DNA of 64,000 nucleotides. It comes from Meloidogyne chitwoodi (taxonomy: Eukaryota; Nematoda; Chromadorea; Rhabditida; Meloidogynidae). Made by a program: the position numbers and the translations under genes. Shown here one piece after another: positions 45,592 through 58,427 of the stretch (positions are counted from its first letter, which is position 1; each line of letters starts with the position of its first letter). The stretch covers positions 2,108,001 through 2,172,000 of the forward strand of contig JACZZP010000012.1 in assembly GCA_015183035.1 (NCBI GenBank), in the 5' to 3' direction. The notes below the pieces were generated by a model. That model made no database searches and was not told the DNA's origin. It saw only the letters and a list, made by a program, of their open reading frames with translations.

Positions 45592-47456
45592 ATGTCTGTA
45601 GAACTTCAATACCCTCAATTTGGAAATATGGATGATATTCTGCATCAATTAAATATAATCTCTAATGAATCGCTTGAAATTCCAAATTTTGTTAAGCAAA
45701 GGTTTTTTTATTATTTTATAATTTTTAATTTAATTTTAAAGAAAAAATCAATTGATGCAGCATCGACTAAAAAATTCTCTTTTTGCTGTACTTTGCGATA
45801 TAAAGAATAAAACTTGTAAATCTTTTTTATTTTTGTTTGTTTCTATTTTTATTTGAATTTTAGCTCCCTCAATTCGAAGCATACCTGATGATCAGTCTGA
45901 TGATTATGCTAGCGGTTTATTTTTTATCCGTTAATTTTTTTTCTTCATTTTTTCATTTAATAAGATCCTCAATTAGTTCGATTAAATAATATGTTAATAG
46001 CTGAAGGTGTTGCCGGAGATGGTGTAAATACATCAGAAGCTGGAGATCAACCTGACTACAAACAAAAATTGTTACAAATTCGTCAAACTTATAATGACGA
46101 AATGCGTAAATACCAAGATGTTAGTTGTGTTTTTTTAATTTATTAAATTATTTGTTTATGGAATATACTTTAAGTATAGGTGAAGGAAATATGTTTTTTA
46201 ACATTAAATTGATTCAACAATTTTTAAGGCCTGTGAGGAATTTACTTCCCATGTACTCCAATTATTACAAGAACAAGGTACAATCCGTCCAATAACTGGT
46301 GATGAAATGAACAGAATGGTTAATATTATTCAAAAGAAGTTTTCAAAAATACAAGTTCAATTGAAGCAATCTACTTGTGAAAATGTTATGGTTCTCCGAT
46401 CTAGATTTTTGGATGCACGGTTTTTTTTTTGTATAAATTATTTTTTTTAATTATTAGACGAAAACGTCGAAATTTCACCAAACAAGCAACAGAAGTTTTA
46501 AATAAATATTTTTATGATTATATACATAATCCTTATCCAAGTGAAGAAATTAAAGAAGATTTGGCTAGAAAATGTGGAATTACTGTTAGTCAAGTTAGTA
46601 ATTGGTTTGGAAATAAAAGAATTAGATATAAAAAAAATATTGCAAAAGCAAAAGAAGAGGCTGCTATTTATGGAACAAAAAATAATTTAGGAGGAGATGG
46701 AGGTTTTTTTATAAATTTATTTTTTAAGGAAAAGGTGGTTCTGTACGAGTTTGAAAGAATATTTTATTAAAACTAGTTTAAAAATGGCAAAAAAAGCATT
46801 GGATGAGTGAAAATGTATTTAGAATATAAAAGAAAAAATCATTAAAAATTTGCCTCCCAGTCCGGGAATCGAACCCGGGTCTCGCACGTGACAGGCGCGG
46901 ATACTTACCACTATACTAACTGGGAATTAAAGAAGTAAAACAGAAAATACATTATCAATTCTCCAATTTTCTTTCAAAACGTAAATAAACATCTTAACTA
47001 TTTAGTTATATTTTAATTTAAATATATTTAAAAATTAAATTTTAGTAGCGTCAACAACTTATGGTGTTCTAAATAATAGTGCAAATGCTGCTGTAGCTGC
47101 TGCTGCTGCTAGTTCAATGTTAAACAATCCGTATACAGCAAATATGCTTCATCACCATAATACAGGACAAACTGAGTTACAACATCAAATGATGGCAGCT
47201 AGTGGTGGATTTGATTTGGCAGCTGCTTCTGGATATAATCCTCAATTGGTTTATTTTACTTTTTTAAGAGAATATTGAAAAAAAATTTCCATAAAAAATG
47301 GATTTATTAGTGATAAAGGACCTCACTTTTGATGAGGAAACTTTTTTAAATTTGTATAAGATTTGTTAATTTTATATAAATTAAAAAAAAATTTTTAAGT
47401 TTCAAATGAGCTATATGCAACCACAACAACCTTCAAATAATTCTCCACAACCTTAA
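45592..47456 (+). CDS. ceh-20: PBC-class TALE homeobox transcription factor (Pbx/Extradenticle, CEH-20-like)
   Basis: Hox cofactor of the Pbx/Exd class. Exons 45592-45701, 45742-45815, 45864-45914, 45965-46119, 46229-46419, 46458-46702, 47046-47248, 47400-47456; 361 residues. The PBC-A part is [37 protein letters not shown] and [21 protein letters not shown] is [28 protein letters not shown] and [20 protein letters not shown]. The homeodomain has the three-residue TALE extension and the helix 3 [18 protein letters not shown]. The tail is Ala/Asn/Gln-rich. Intron 46703-47045 contains a tRNA-Asp on the other strand. Of the nematode PBC genes (ceh-20, ceh-40, ceh-60), ceh-20 fits best by completeness of both PBC parts; that choice is inference. 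Confidence 0.92.
46854..46925 (-). tRNA. tRNA-Asp (GTC)
   Basis: 72 nt on the minus strand. All four stems pair: acceptor TCCCAGT/ACTGGGA (7 of 7), D-arm with TAGTATAGTGG, anticodon stem CGCGC/GTGCG with loop CTGTCAC (anticodon GTC), T-stem CCGGG/CCCGG with TTCGATT loop, discriminator G. No intron. It lies inside a ceh-20 intron, antisense to that gene. This is the only intact tRNA I find in the window. Confidence 0.96.
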
Positions 47457-47855
47457 AAAATAGAAAAAAGAAGGCCATAATTACTACTACTTACTAAAAT
47501 TTTTTTTATTTTACCTCAAATGAGTGAGAAAAATAATTGCCATTTTAGAATTAAATAATGATGCTAAACTAATTTTTAAATTAAATATTTTCCTAATGAA
47601 AAAATCAACTTTCGCAAGCATAAATAAAAACATTAATATTTCATAATTAATATTTCCCCTTTTTATTATTTTTAAGATAAAAATTGATTTTTTTTTAATT
47701 TTTAATTATTCTTATTTAAACTAAAATATTAAGTTTTTTAATATTTATATAATTAAAATGATTAGAATTTTTTTTAATAAAATTTATTTAAAGTTTGCTT
47801 AATTTTTAATTTTTAGATTTTAAAGGTTTTAAAATAAATCAAAAAAAAAATATTT
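47457..47855. other. Spacer between ceh-20 and the glutaredoxin gene
   Basis: AT-rich, about 400 bp, no feature seen. Confidence 0.4.
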
Positions 47856-48464
47856 ATGGGTGCTGCTCAGAGTTCTGTAGCGGATAAGTTCGAAGAAATC
47901 AAAATAGAGGTTTTTTTAATTTATTTTAATTAATATTTTAAATCTGAATTAGGTTGGTCAGTGTCCAGTTGTCCTTTACACAAAATCAGAATGTGGATAT
48001 TGCAAAATGGCAAAAGATTTGCTTGAAAAGGAGAAGATTAATTATAAAGAACATGAATTGGGACATTTGGAACGTAAAGATCCTACTGAATATCAGGTTT
48101 GCAGAGTATATTTTTAATTTTTGTGGGAACTGTGCAAGTGTGGTGAGACTTGAGTTAAGGAGGAATTCTTAAAAAAAGGAGAAATTTGTTCTTTTTTTAA
48201 TATTTTGGGCATTTGATCCAATTCTCTTATAAAACATTAAATTAAAAATATTTTTTATTTTTAGGAACGCGTTAATGGATTAATTAACGTTACCAAACAG
48301 ACCTCAATGCCTCAAGTATTTATTTGTTCAAATTTTCTTGGAGGTGAGACTAAGAATAATAATTTTTTTAATTAAAAATTTTGTTTTTTAAAGGTTTTAC
48401 AGAACTCAACAAGCTTTATCAAGAAGGAAAACTTCAAGAAGAAATTAATCGATGTTTGGATTAG
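47856..48464 (+). CDS. Dithiol glutaredoxin
   Basis: Glutathione-dependent thiol-disulfide oxidoreductase. Exons 47856-47909, 47953-48096, 48265-48343, 48394-48464; 115 residues, normal for a class I glutaredoxin. The active site is CGYC in VLYTKSECGYCKMAKDLL; the cis-Pro motif is TSMPQVFICSNFLGG; the last helix has ELNKLYQEGKLQEEI. The N-terminus MGAAQSS has Gly at position 2 and Ser at 6, so N-myristoylation is possible. No mitochondrial presequence is visible, suggesting a cytosolic or membrane-tethered form. Confidence 0.95.
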
Positions 48465-48633
48465 GACTATTTTTTAGTAGAGATTTTTTTAAAAAAGAAT
48501 AATTTTTCAATGAAAATGATAAATAGGTTTAAATATTTTAAAAAATTATTTGGAAAATTTTTTCTTTTTAAATATTTTTCACTTTTTATTCACACAATTT
48601 TATTAATTTTCTTCTTTTTTTTTAAAAAAATAT

Positions 48634-49339
48634 TTATCCAACTCTAGCACGATATATTGGCATCATTCCACGTTTTCCAATTCTGGCTAAAAAGAGGCGT
48701 TTGTTTGGTTGATTGCTTCTTTTATTGTTTATTATTGGTTGTTGTTTTTGCCTTTTATAATTAAATTGAGAGGTTTTTTTTAATTTTTTAAAAAAGAAAA
48801 AGATTTAAAATTAATTTTAAGAAAAAAAGAAATGTTCTCTTACCACCGAAGAATGTTTGATTCAACGGGATCGTCATCATCAACAATTGAAGGTTTAAAT
48901 AAATATTCTGGATATACTGCATCAATTAATTTGCGTAGGTATTCATCTAAAATAAATAAATATAAATTTAATTTAAAAAATTAAAATTTTAGTTCTGATG
49001 TGAACATTAAAATATATTTTTATTTATTTTTATTATTTTCTCCATTTCTTTTTAAGTAAGTCAAAGTCTTTTTATCTTTCTTTTTTTTTTTGAGGATTAT
49101 AAGGAGAGAATAATGTTTGGGAATTCTGTGCTTTTTTTTTTTAAAATTAAATTTGTCTCTATTATTTTATTTTTTTTACCTTCCAACAAATTGTTCAAAA
49201 TGTTATCCTCCTCTTTTGTATTTTTTGCCATTGTAAAAATTACAAAAAAGTTTAAAAATAAAAATGATGAAAATAATATTTTAAATGTTAAAAAGGTAGT
49301 TTTTGATGATGATATTTTTTTATTAATTATTTTCATCAT
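48634..49339 (-). CDS. Neuropeptide precursor, pyrokinin/NLP-44-like
   Basis: Exons 49180-49339, 48844-48946, 48634-48751; 126 residues. The first exon encodes a signal peptide (hydrophobic run FLTFKILFSSFLFLNFFVIF). An acidic spacer follows (SIVDDDDPVES). The C-terminal exon holds KR and GKR cleavage and amidation sites that would release RLFLARI-amide (LFLARIGKR) and GMMPIYRARV-amide, the latter ending at the stop codon as ...RVG. C-terminal -ARI/-ARV amides resemble the LYMARVG and PRVG/PRIG peptides of C. elegans NLP-44 (periviscerokinin/pyrokinin-like), so I propose that relationship. Splicing phases agree across all junctions. The receptor is unknown. Convergent with the glutaredoxin gene. 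Confidence 0.78.
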
Positions 49340-50028
49340 TATTAAAAAAATTAAAAGAAATTAATTTCCTTTTTTTATTAAATAAAAATGAGAAAATTTA
49401 TGATTTTTTTAATTATTTTAAAAATTGTGTGAGAGGTTTTTTTATAATTTAATTTTTACTTTTTTTTCCCTTTTTTTATTTAATTATTTTTATAAAATTT
49501 AATTAATTTTACTCAAGAATTTTATACCTTTTATTTTTTTAAAGTGCTTAAAAAAGGAAAAAATTATTAAAAATATTTAATTGATTTTAAATTTGAAAAA
49601 TTAGAGTTCCCAATTTTAGTTAAAAAATGAGTGAAATTTTTTTTTTAATTTTCAAATTTAATTTTGGAACTATCTGGAAAACAGAGAGAAAAACCACAGA
49701 ATTTTTTAAAAATATTTTTAGAAATTAAACAGTTGAAAATTTTTTATTTTATGAAAATTAAAGATTGAGGATTTTTAATTATTTTTTAATTTTATTTATA
49801 AATATGACGCTCTCTTTATTAGAAAAAAGAAAAAAATGTGTGGAGAACAATGAGAAAAAAATAATTTTATTAATATATTTTTAAAAGTTTATTTTTTTCT
49901 TTCTTTTTATAAAGCTTAGAGAAAATAAAGGAATGAATGGAGGAAATAAATAAATAAAATTAAATATTATTTTGGCTTCTTTAAAAAATAAAAATAATAT
50001 TATTATTTTTTTTATTTATTTTTTTTAG
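49340..50028. other. Spacer between the peptide precursor and the jmjd8-like gene
   Basis: AT-rich. It must hold the promoter of the peptide gene and the unseen first exon of the jmjd8-like gene, whose start I cannot place. No other feature. Confidence 0.4.
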
Positions 50029-52156
50029 GTTTATTGGCATTTTTAATTTTTATTGTGATAATAGAAGAACAAAAGAAGAATATGATTGTTGGGGAAAATG
50101 ACAAAAAAGAAAAAAGAAAAATTTTTTTGGAAGATTATGATGACGAAAACAACAACAATGGTGGATGGTTAGTTAATTTATATTTTAGAATTAATTAAGC
50201 TTTAAATTAAATTAATTAATTTTTTTTTTTTAATTTAATTTTGAGTGTTAAATAATTCTTTTTTGGGAGTCCTAAATTTTAGTAAATTTTAAATATTTTA
50301 ATAATTGAAATTTTTTTTAAACTAAAATATTGTTTTAAAATGTAGTGGGGAAATCGAGAGTCTTTTTACTATTTTTAACCTTTTTATTTTATTTTTAAAT
50401 TTTCAATTTATTTATAGTGTCCAAAAGTTAAAAAAAATAAAAGAATTTTATAAATAATTTATTAAAAATATTTTTTTTATTTTTTTCTCATCATTTTAAA
50501 TAATAAAAATAAATAAATATTTTTATTTTTTTAGGAATGAATTTGATGATGTACTATTATTGGCAAAAGAAGGAGAAAAATATTTTAATAAATGTACAAT
50601 TGAAAGAATTGATGAAAATAAATTTGGACAAGAATATTTTATTAAAAAGTTTTATTTTAATTTATTTAATTTAATTAATTTTTTTAAATTTAAAGTTTTG
50701 CATATTCAAAGCCAGTAATAATTCAAAATATTACTTTAAAAAATGCCAGAAATTTTGCTTTTAAAAAATCTGTTTTGTTGCGTGATTGGAGTGATTTTCC
50801 TGTCATTTTGTCTTCAGCAAATACTTACAGGTTTTTTTTAATTAATTATTTTTATTTTTTTGGAGACCTTAAGGGGAGAGACTAGAATAAAATTATAGAG
50901 AAATTAAAGAATTAATTTTTTAATTTTTTTTAAATTTGATATAATTGTACTCCTCTTTCCCAATTTTTGTAAAGAAAAGTGGAAAAAATATTGAGACGAT
51001 TAAAAAAGAAAAAAGAATTTTATTTACTTTTAATTTTAAATTAAATTAAATTTAAGAGTTTTTTTGTGTTTTCATCTCCTTAATTAATTTAAAAATAATA
51101 AAAAATTAATTTAATTAAAAAAAATTAATTTTAAATTAATTTTTCAGTTATTCAAAAGGCAAGAATTATATTTGTTTGTTTGTTTAAAAAAACAAATAAA
51201 AATTTATTTAGTTGAAACAACATTAGGTATTTATTTGGAAAAATATTTGAAGCCTTTATTAAATAATAATATACCTGCTAATGGTTTTCTTTTCTTTTTA
51301 ATTTTTTAAAATTAAATTATAATTTTTAGAAACTTTTTATTTATTTGGTGATATTGACAGACAACTTTGGAAGCCTTTGCTAGATAAATACAAAATTCCT
51401 AGTTGGAATTTACCTGGACATGAAGCAGCTAAAAGCTTTGGAATTGCTGCTATTGGAACAGGGTTTTTTTTTTAAATAATTAATTTTAAATTTAATTAAA
51501 GAGAGACTTTTAATTGTCTTTTTTTATTTAGTTTAAAAAAAAATTTATTTAATTTTATTTTTTTAAAAAGTGTGCCCTTTCATTTTCATGGACCTGGTTT
51601 TGCAGAGGTTATATTCGGTGCAAAAGTTTGTTTTTAATTTAATTTTATTTTTTTAAAGTGAGTCAAAATAATTGTATTTTATATTTTTAACGTTATTAGA
51701 AAGAAAGGAAAAATATTTTTTTTTTAATTTTTTAAAAATATTTTTTTAACGTCGTTATTGAAGAGGAGAAGAGACTTTTTTCTTTAAAAAATACTAATAA
51801 TAATTATTTTAAGTATTGGCTTCTTTATCCTTTTGAAAAACGTCCAAAATGGGATCCGAACGAATCCACGCTACAATGGATAAATAAAACTTTAGTAAAT
51901 TTGCCTGAAGAAGAAAGACCGTTGGAATGTCTTTTACTCCCTGGAGAATTAATTTATTTTCCTGACAAGGTTTTTTTTAAATTTTAAAATTTTTTAAATT
52001 TAATTTAATTTGAAGTGGTGGCATGCAACACTAAATGTTAAAACTTCAGTATTTTTTAGTACATTTTTAAGTCCAATAAATAATAAAATTAATAAAAAAG
52101 ATGATTTTAAAGGAGAAAAAAATAAATTTGTTGAAAAAATTGATGATGAGCTTTAA
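50029..52156 (+). CDS. jmjd8: JMJD8-like ER-lumenal JmjC-domain protein (5' end not resolved)
   Basis: Nine visible exons: 50029-50167, 50535-50648, 50696-50830, 51148-51173, 51212-51283, 51330-51462, 51571-51625, 51814-51969, 52016-52156. The first visible exon starts with a hydrophobic run (LLAFLIFIVII) that looks like a signal peptide but lacks an ATG in frame, so a short upstream exon is missing. The JmjC core is very JMJD8-like: GVPFHFHGPGFAEVIFGAK, YWLLYPFEKRPKWDP, RPLECLLLPGELIYFPDKWWHATLNVKTSVFFSTFL. The Fe site would be the histidines of HFHGPG and of WWHATLN; the usual HxD/E acid is not obvious after the first His. It ends with a Lys/Asp-rich tail (EKIDDEL), which is not a KDEL but is close to an acidic ER-type end. 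JMJD8 in vertebrates is an ER-lumenal protein of unclear catalytic activity. Confidence 0.82.
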
Positions 52157-52357
52157 AAAATTCTTTTTTTTTTCAAAGAAAGGTTTAATTTATAATTATT
52201 ATTTTTACTCTAATTGGAGGGGAGAGTTGGTTATTTTTTCTTCTTTTTTTAATTAATAGAATACATGGGCCAATTTATTTATTTTTTTAATTTTATTCAA
52301 TTCTTTTCTCATTAATTTTATTTATTTATTTTTAATTAATTAAAATTTTAATTAATT

Positions 52358-53023
52358 CTATTCTTCTCTTGGTATTTGATTAATTCCATAAATAAATGGA
52401 CGAATAACCCAATTATTTCTTCCTCTAAATAATCTTGTTTTTGAAGGTAATAATAAACTTCTTTCAAAATTATTTGAAAATAATGGTGAAGAACGTTTAC
52501 CAAAACCCATAGGAAAACGTCCTCCTCCTTTAATGAATTCTTCTATAAAAATTAAAAATTTAAATGTTTTTTTTTAAATTTTAATAATTTTTGAGAATAT
52601 TTTATATATTTTTAATTATTTTTTTAAAATTAATTTTGCAATATTTTTAAAAAAATGATGTTTTATTATTTGAAAGATTTTTTTTTATTTTTTTTTAAAT
52701 TAAAAAAATTTTTTTTATTTTTTAATTTTAGATTTCTTTAAAAAAATTAATTTTTCCCAATTTTTAATTTTTTTATTTTTACCGTATTCTTCACTAGAAC
52801 GTTTGTCTATTAATCTGTGTGAATCATCTATTGGCTGTTCTTCCTTTTTAAAATAATTTTTTTAAAAAAATTCAAAAAAATTTTTTAATTAATTAATTTT
52901 TACCTCACTTAACACCTCAAAACCAGCAGAAATCATAATTTGTTGAGGGCATAAATTTAAAAATAAAAATAAATTTAATAATGGGAAAATAAGGGAAATA
53001 TTGTTGTTTAATTGACAAAACAT
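52358..53023 (-). CDS. Putative neuropeptide-like precursor with one FPMGF-amide peptide
   Basis: Exons 52904-53023, 52783-52843, 52358-52542; 121 residues. N-terminal signal peptide (hydrophobic ISLIFPLLNLFLFLNL). Dibasic sites DKR and GKR bracket a 17-18 residue peptide that begins SSEEYEEFIK and ends GGGRFPMGFGKR, so it would be amidated at Phe. The remaining tail is basic (TRLFRGRNNWVIRPFIYG) without further clean dibasic sites. I cannot match it to a named nlp gene; the shape of the precursor (signal peptide, one amidated peptide) is the evidence. Convergent with the jmjd8-like gene, about 200 bp apart. Confidence 0.65.
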
Positions 53024-53861
53024 TTTTTAAAAATTAAAAAAAAATTTCTTTTCTTTTTCTTAAAATAAAAATTAAGTAATTTTAGAAAATGAAAATTAAA
53101 ATATATAAAAATAATTTTATTTTATATTGCTTTTACTTTAAAACAAATTTTTAAAAGAGGGGGGAGTAAGAAGAGGTGGAGCAAAGCTAATTTTACCTTT
53201 CTTTTTTTTTTAATTTTTTAAAGGAACTTATATTTAAAAATAGGAATAATATAATAATTTAAAATAATTAAATTATATATTTTAATTTTATTTTTTTTAT
53301 AACATAAAATTTAAATTAAGTAAAAGCCACACTTTTAAGGAAAAAATAATATTTTGGTAGAGAGATTTGAGTATTTTTAATTTTTGAGAAAAAGGGGGAA
53401 TGACTGAAAAAATGAATAAATATTTTATAAAATAAGGGAAATGAATATATATTTAGAATATTTATTAATTTTAGTTTTTTTATTTTATAAAATTAGTGAA
53501 AATTTATTTTATTTTTGAGAATTTTAGATTAAATTTTTGATGAAAAGAAGAACATTTTTGGATACATTACATATATATTCTCTCATTTATTTATTTTTTG
53601 GCAATTTTTTTATCCATTTTTGATTGCCTTTTTTAAAAAAGAAAATTAAAAAAAAAGTGCCAAATCTGTCAATTTTTTTTTTGGAAGTCATAAAAAATTT
53701 AAAAATAGCAAAAGAGAGAACGAGATTGATGTTTGTGTTGTCTTTTTTTAGAATTTTAAATAAATAAATTAAATTAAAAAAAAAAAGAAAAAGAGATTAA
53801 TTGGTAAAATATTTTGTGTTTATTCTTCCCAAAATTTTTTTAAGAAATTCTTTAATTATAT
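53024..53861. other. AT-rich spacer upstream of the second peptide precursor
   Basis: No exon, RNA gene or clear repeat seen. Several A and T homopolymers. Probably carries the promoter of the peptide gene. Confidence 0.4.
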
Positions 53862-54078
53862 TCATTATTGACCATTTTATATTCTTAGAGAAATTGACCA
53901 TTTTGTAATTTCTACTATTGACAATTTTGTAATATTTTTCACTATCGACCATGTTGTACTATTTTCCACTATTGACTATTTTGTAATATTTTCTACTTTT
54001 GACCATTTTGTAATATTTTTCACTATTGACTATTTTGTAATATTTTCCACTTTTGACCATTTTATACTATCTTATATA
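53862..54078. repeat. 27-bp minisatellite, TTGACCATTTTGTAATATTT-type unit, 5' of prps
   Basis: Eight imperfect head-to-tail copies of a 27-bp unit beginning TTGACCATTTTGTAATATTT and ending TCACTA or CCACTT. Variation between copies is mostly C/T in GAC(C/T)ATT and the tail. It lies about 0.4 kb before the PRPP synthetase start, and its head resembles the 21117-21256 repeat. Confidence 0.85.
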
Positions 54079-54482
54079 ATTTTTCACTTGTTTCTTTTTG
54101 TAAATTTAGCTTTTTGAACTTTTTTCTTCAATTTCTCTTTTGAATAACTCAATATATGTGACAAAAAGTCTTTTATTATTTTTGTGATAATATTTACACA
54201 AAATATAATGAATAGTCTGCGGTTTGCCTTAAACAAATCACATCTTTCTCAGTATGTACTTTGTTCCGATGGATTGATTTATACCTATTTTTCTTCTTTC
54301 ATTCAATGGTATGCTTTTAAGAGTATTTTTTATTTCTCTCTAATTGATTTATTAAGTAAAAAACAAAAAAGTAAGTAAACAAGGTGTTCCCTATGATTTT
54401 TTGATGGAGAAAATGTACTAGTATGTACTAGATATTTATCTTTTTCTTTTCTAATGTTTATGGTTTAAATTATACTTTTTAT

Positions 54483-56342
<1,860 letters not shown>

Positions 56343-56902
56343 GAAGAACGCGAAAAAAGGTTTTTTTGTTTTTTAATGTGTTTATTCGATTTGTGTGTTT
56401 TTGTTTTGTTCCCCCCGGATCTCTCCTCATTTTTTTAAGTTTAAAATATATATTTGTTAATTTTTCTTTTAAATACCTTTCAAAATAAAATTCATTTTAA
56501 TTCCTCTTTTTTATTTAAACACATCGAACAATTAAAAAAATTTTTGAGAATTATTGTTTATGAGGCTGTGGCTTTCATCCCTTTTTAATTTTTTTTAAAT
56601 TAGTTTAAATTAAAATTTAATTTATTTAAAAAAGGGAAGAATTCCACGCTTTTTTAATTAAAAAAACAGTAATTATTTTATTTTTCAAAACCAAATTTCA
56701 ACTCTGACCTTCAATTTTTTATTAATTTTAATTAAACACCATTCAATGACGATATCCTTAACATATATTTTACATTGTTTTGTTAAAAGGCATAAAAAAT
56801 AGTTTAAAAAAATGTTTTTTTTTCATTAAAAATTTTATTTTTTTCTAATACCTTTTAAACAATTTTTATTTTTTTTAAATAATTTTTAAATTAAAAAAAG
56901 TA
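56343..56902. other. Spacer between prps and the type I membrane protein gene
   Basis: AT-rich, 560 bp, same-strand neighbours. No feature seen. Confidence 0.4.
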
Positions 56903-57864
56903 ATGTTCAAATGGGTGAATATCTTATTCATCATTTTTTATTTTTTTAAAATTATTGCTGCACAAAACTTTGAAACAGGAGATAATTCTACTGTTAGAGG
57001 ATGCTCGTAAGTTTGAACAAAAATAAATATTATTTTATTTTTAAAATTTTTTATTTTTAAAGAAATCGTTGTTCGTATAAAGATGATTCATTGCAATGTT
57101 GGAACACTTCTCTTTTATTTTTTGAAAAAATTTTGCTTGGTCAAATGAGGAATTATGTTGCTGTTCAAATGAATGTATACATTAGTATTATTTTAATATT
57201 TAATTAATTAATAATAATTATTTTTTTTAAGATTGATCAATGGTCTCGCAGACATAAACATCCATATTCTGAAGATTTTGCAAATGCTAAAAAGCGTTCT
57301 ATTAAATCAATGGGTTTATTTTTAATTTTTATTTTATCTTTTTTACTGTTAGGAGTGGTTATTTGTTTAATTAAAATAAATTTCCACGAGTGGGTATCGA
57401 ACTTGCGTCCTTTGAAAATTCATTTAGAATCTACACCATAAACTATTTAGATTAAAATTGGAGTTTTTTGCTTTAATTTTAAATTTTAAGAATCTTTGCT
57501 CCATGAAGATGATATTCTCAAAAAACAAACAATTGAAACAGTTGTTAATGCTTTGGTGGATTTAGCTGCTCAACAATCTAATCATTCAACGGTTTTTTTT
57601 AAATTTAATTTTTTATATTTTAAAATTTAAAATAAAGCTAACTTGGATGACTCATTTTCAATGTCCTATTCCTTGCGAACATAGGTACACTGTTTGGCGT
57701 AATCTGTAAGTTTTTTTTATTAATTTTTTAGAAAAAAATATTTAAAAAAATAAAGATTTATTTTGTCAACAATGTTGAATGTTTGCCTTTTTATTTGTGT
57801 TCTTCCATTAGTCAGACGAATGCATGGGGGAGAATCTTCAGAGCCTCTTATACACAACAACTAA
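56903..57864 (+). CDS. Unrecognised type I membrane protein with small Cys-containing ectodomain
   Basis: Exons 56903-57006, 57063-57174, 57232-57313, 57491-57591, 57638-57705, 57756-57864; 191 residues, all phases consistent. A signal peptide (WVNILFIIFYFFKIIAA) is followed by an ectodomain of about 120 residues with six cysteines, among them RGCSNRCSY, LQCWN and QCPIPCEHRYT, one N-glycosylation site in the N-terminus (NST), another NHS/T site, and predicted helices. A hydrophobic segment near the C-terminus (STMLNVCLFICVLPLV) and a short tail suggest a membrane anchor or GPI signal. I recognise no family. The third intron (57314-57490) contains a B-box-like GTTCGATACC on the minus strand. 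Confidence 0.65.
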
Positions 57865-58427
57865 TTTTTTTTTAAATTAAAAAATATTTTCTTTTTTTTG
57901 AAATTTGGCATTTTCTGAAATTTTTTGTTTATTTTTGAGTCGTCATTTTTTGCCTAGCTTTTCTAATTTTTTTCTTTTTAATTACTTTTTTTGGTCCTTT
58001 TCTTCCTCATAAGCTCAGTTATTTTTTATCTATTTTTCTGTTCTTTTTTATTTTACCAAAAGTATTTAATCAAATTTTTGGTTTATTTTTTTCTATTTTC
58101 TTGTATCAAATGTTGATAAAATTGTTTAATTGAAAAACACTTATACTTCAACCCGTTGAATTGGGTAAAATGATTTCTCTATATTAGTCTGATAGACTCA
58201 AAAGTAATTTTCTAGTTTTTAATAAAAGTCTGGGAAAAGAGAGTGTTAGGTAAAGAGTCAGAGAAAAAAACGTAACGCCAAACTATTTCTTTTTTATGTA
58301 TATTTGAAATGAAATAAGTTTTTTTTTAATTTTTTGTTTTAGTTTTGTTGGGTGTTTTTATTCTGTTTCTCACATTTTCTTCATATTTAAATTACTTTAA
58401 CCTTTTATTTTTAGTTTAATAAATTAA
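57865..58427. other. Spacer upstream of the calponin gene
   Basis: T-rich on the plus strand, 563 bp, no exon or repeat seen. TTTTTAG at 58409-58415, close to the ATG at 58428, may be a trans-splice acceptor. Confidence 0.45.

Noticed and set aside
49097..49364. Mirror-image open frames on both strands
   Set aside because: Only the minus-strand one has a signal peptide and splices in phase to the peptide exons; the plus-strand frame is its shadow.
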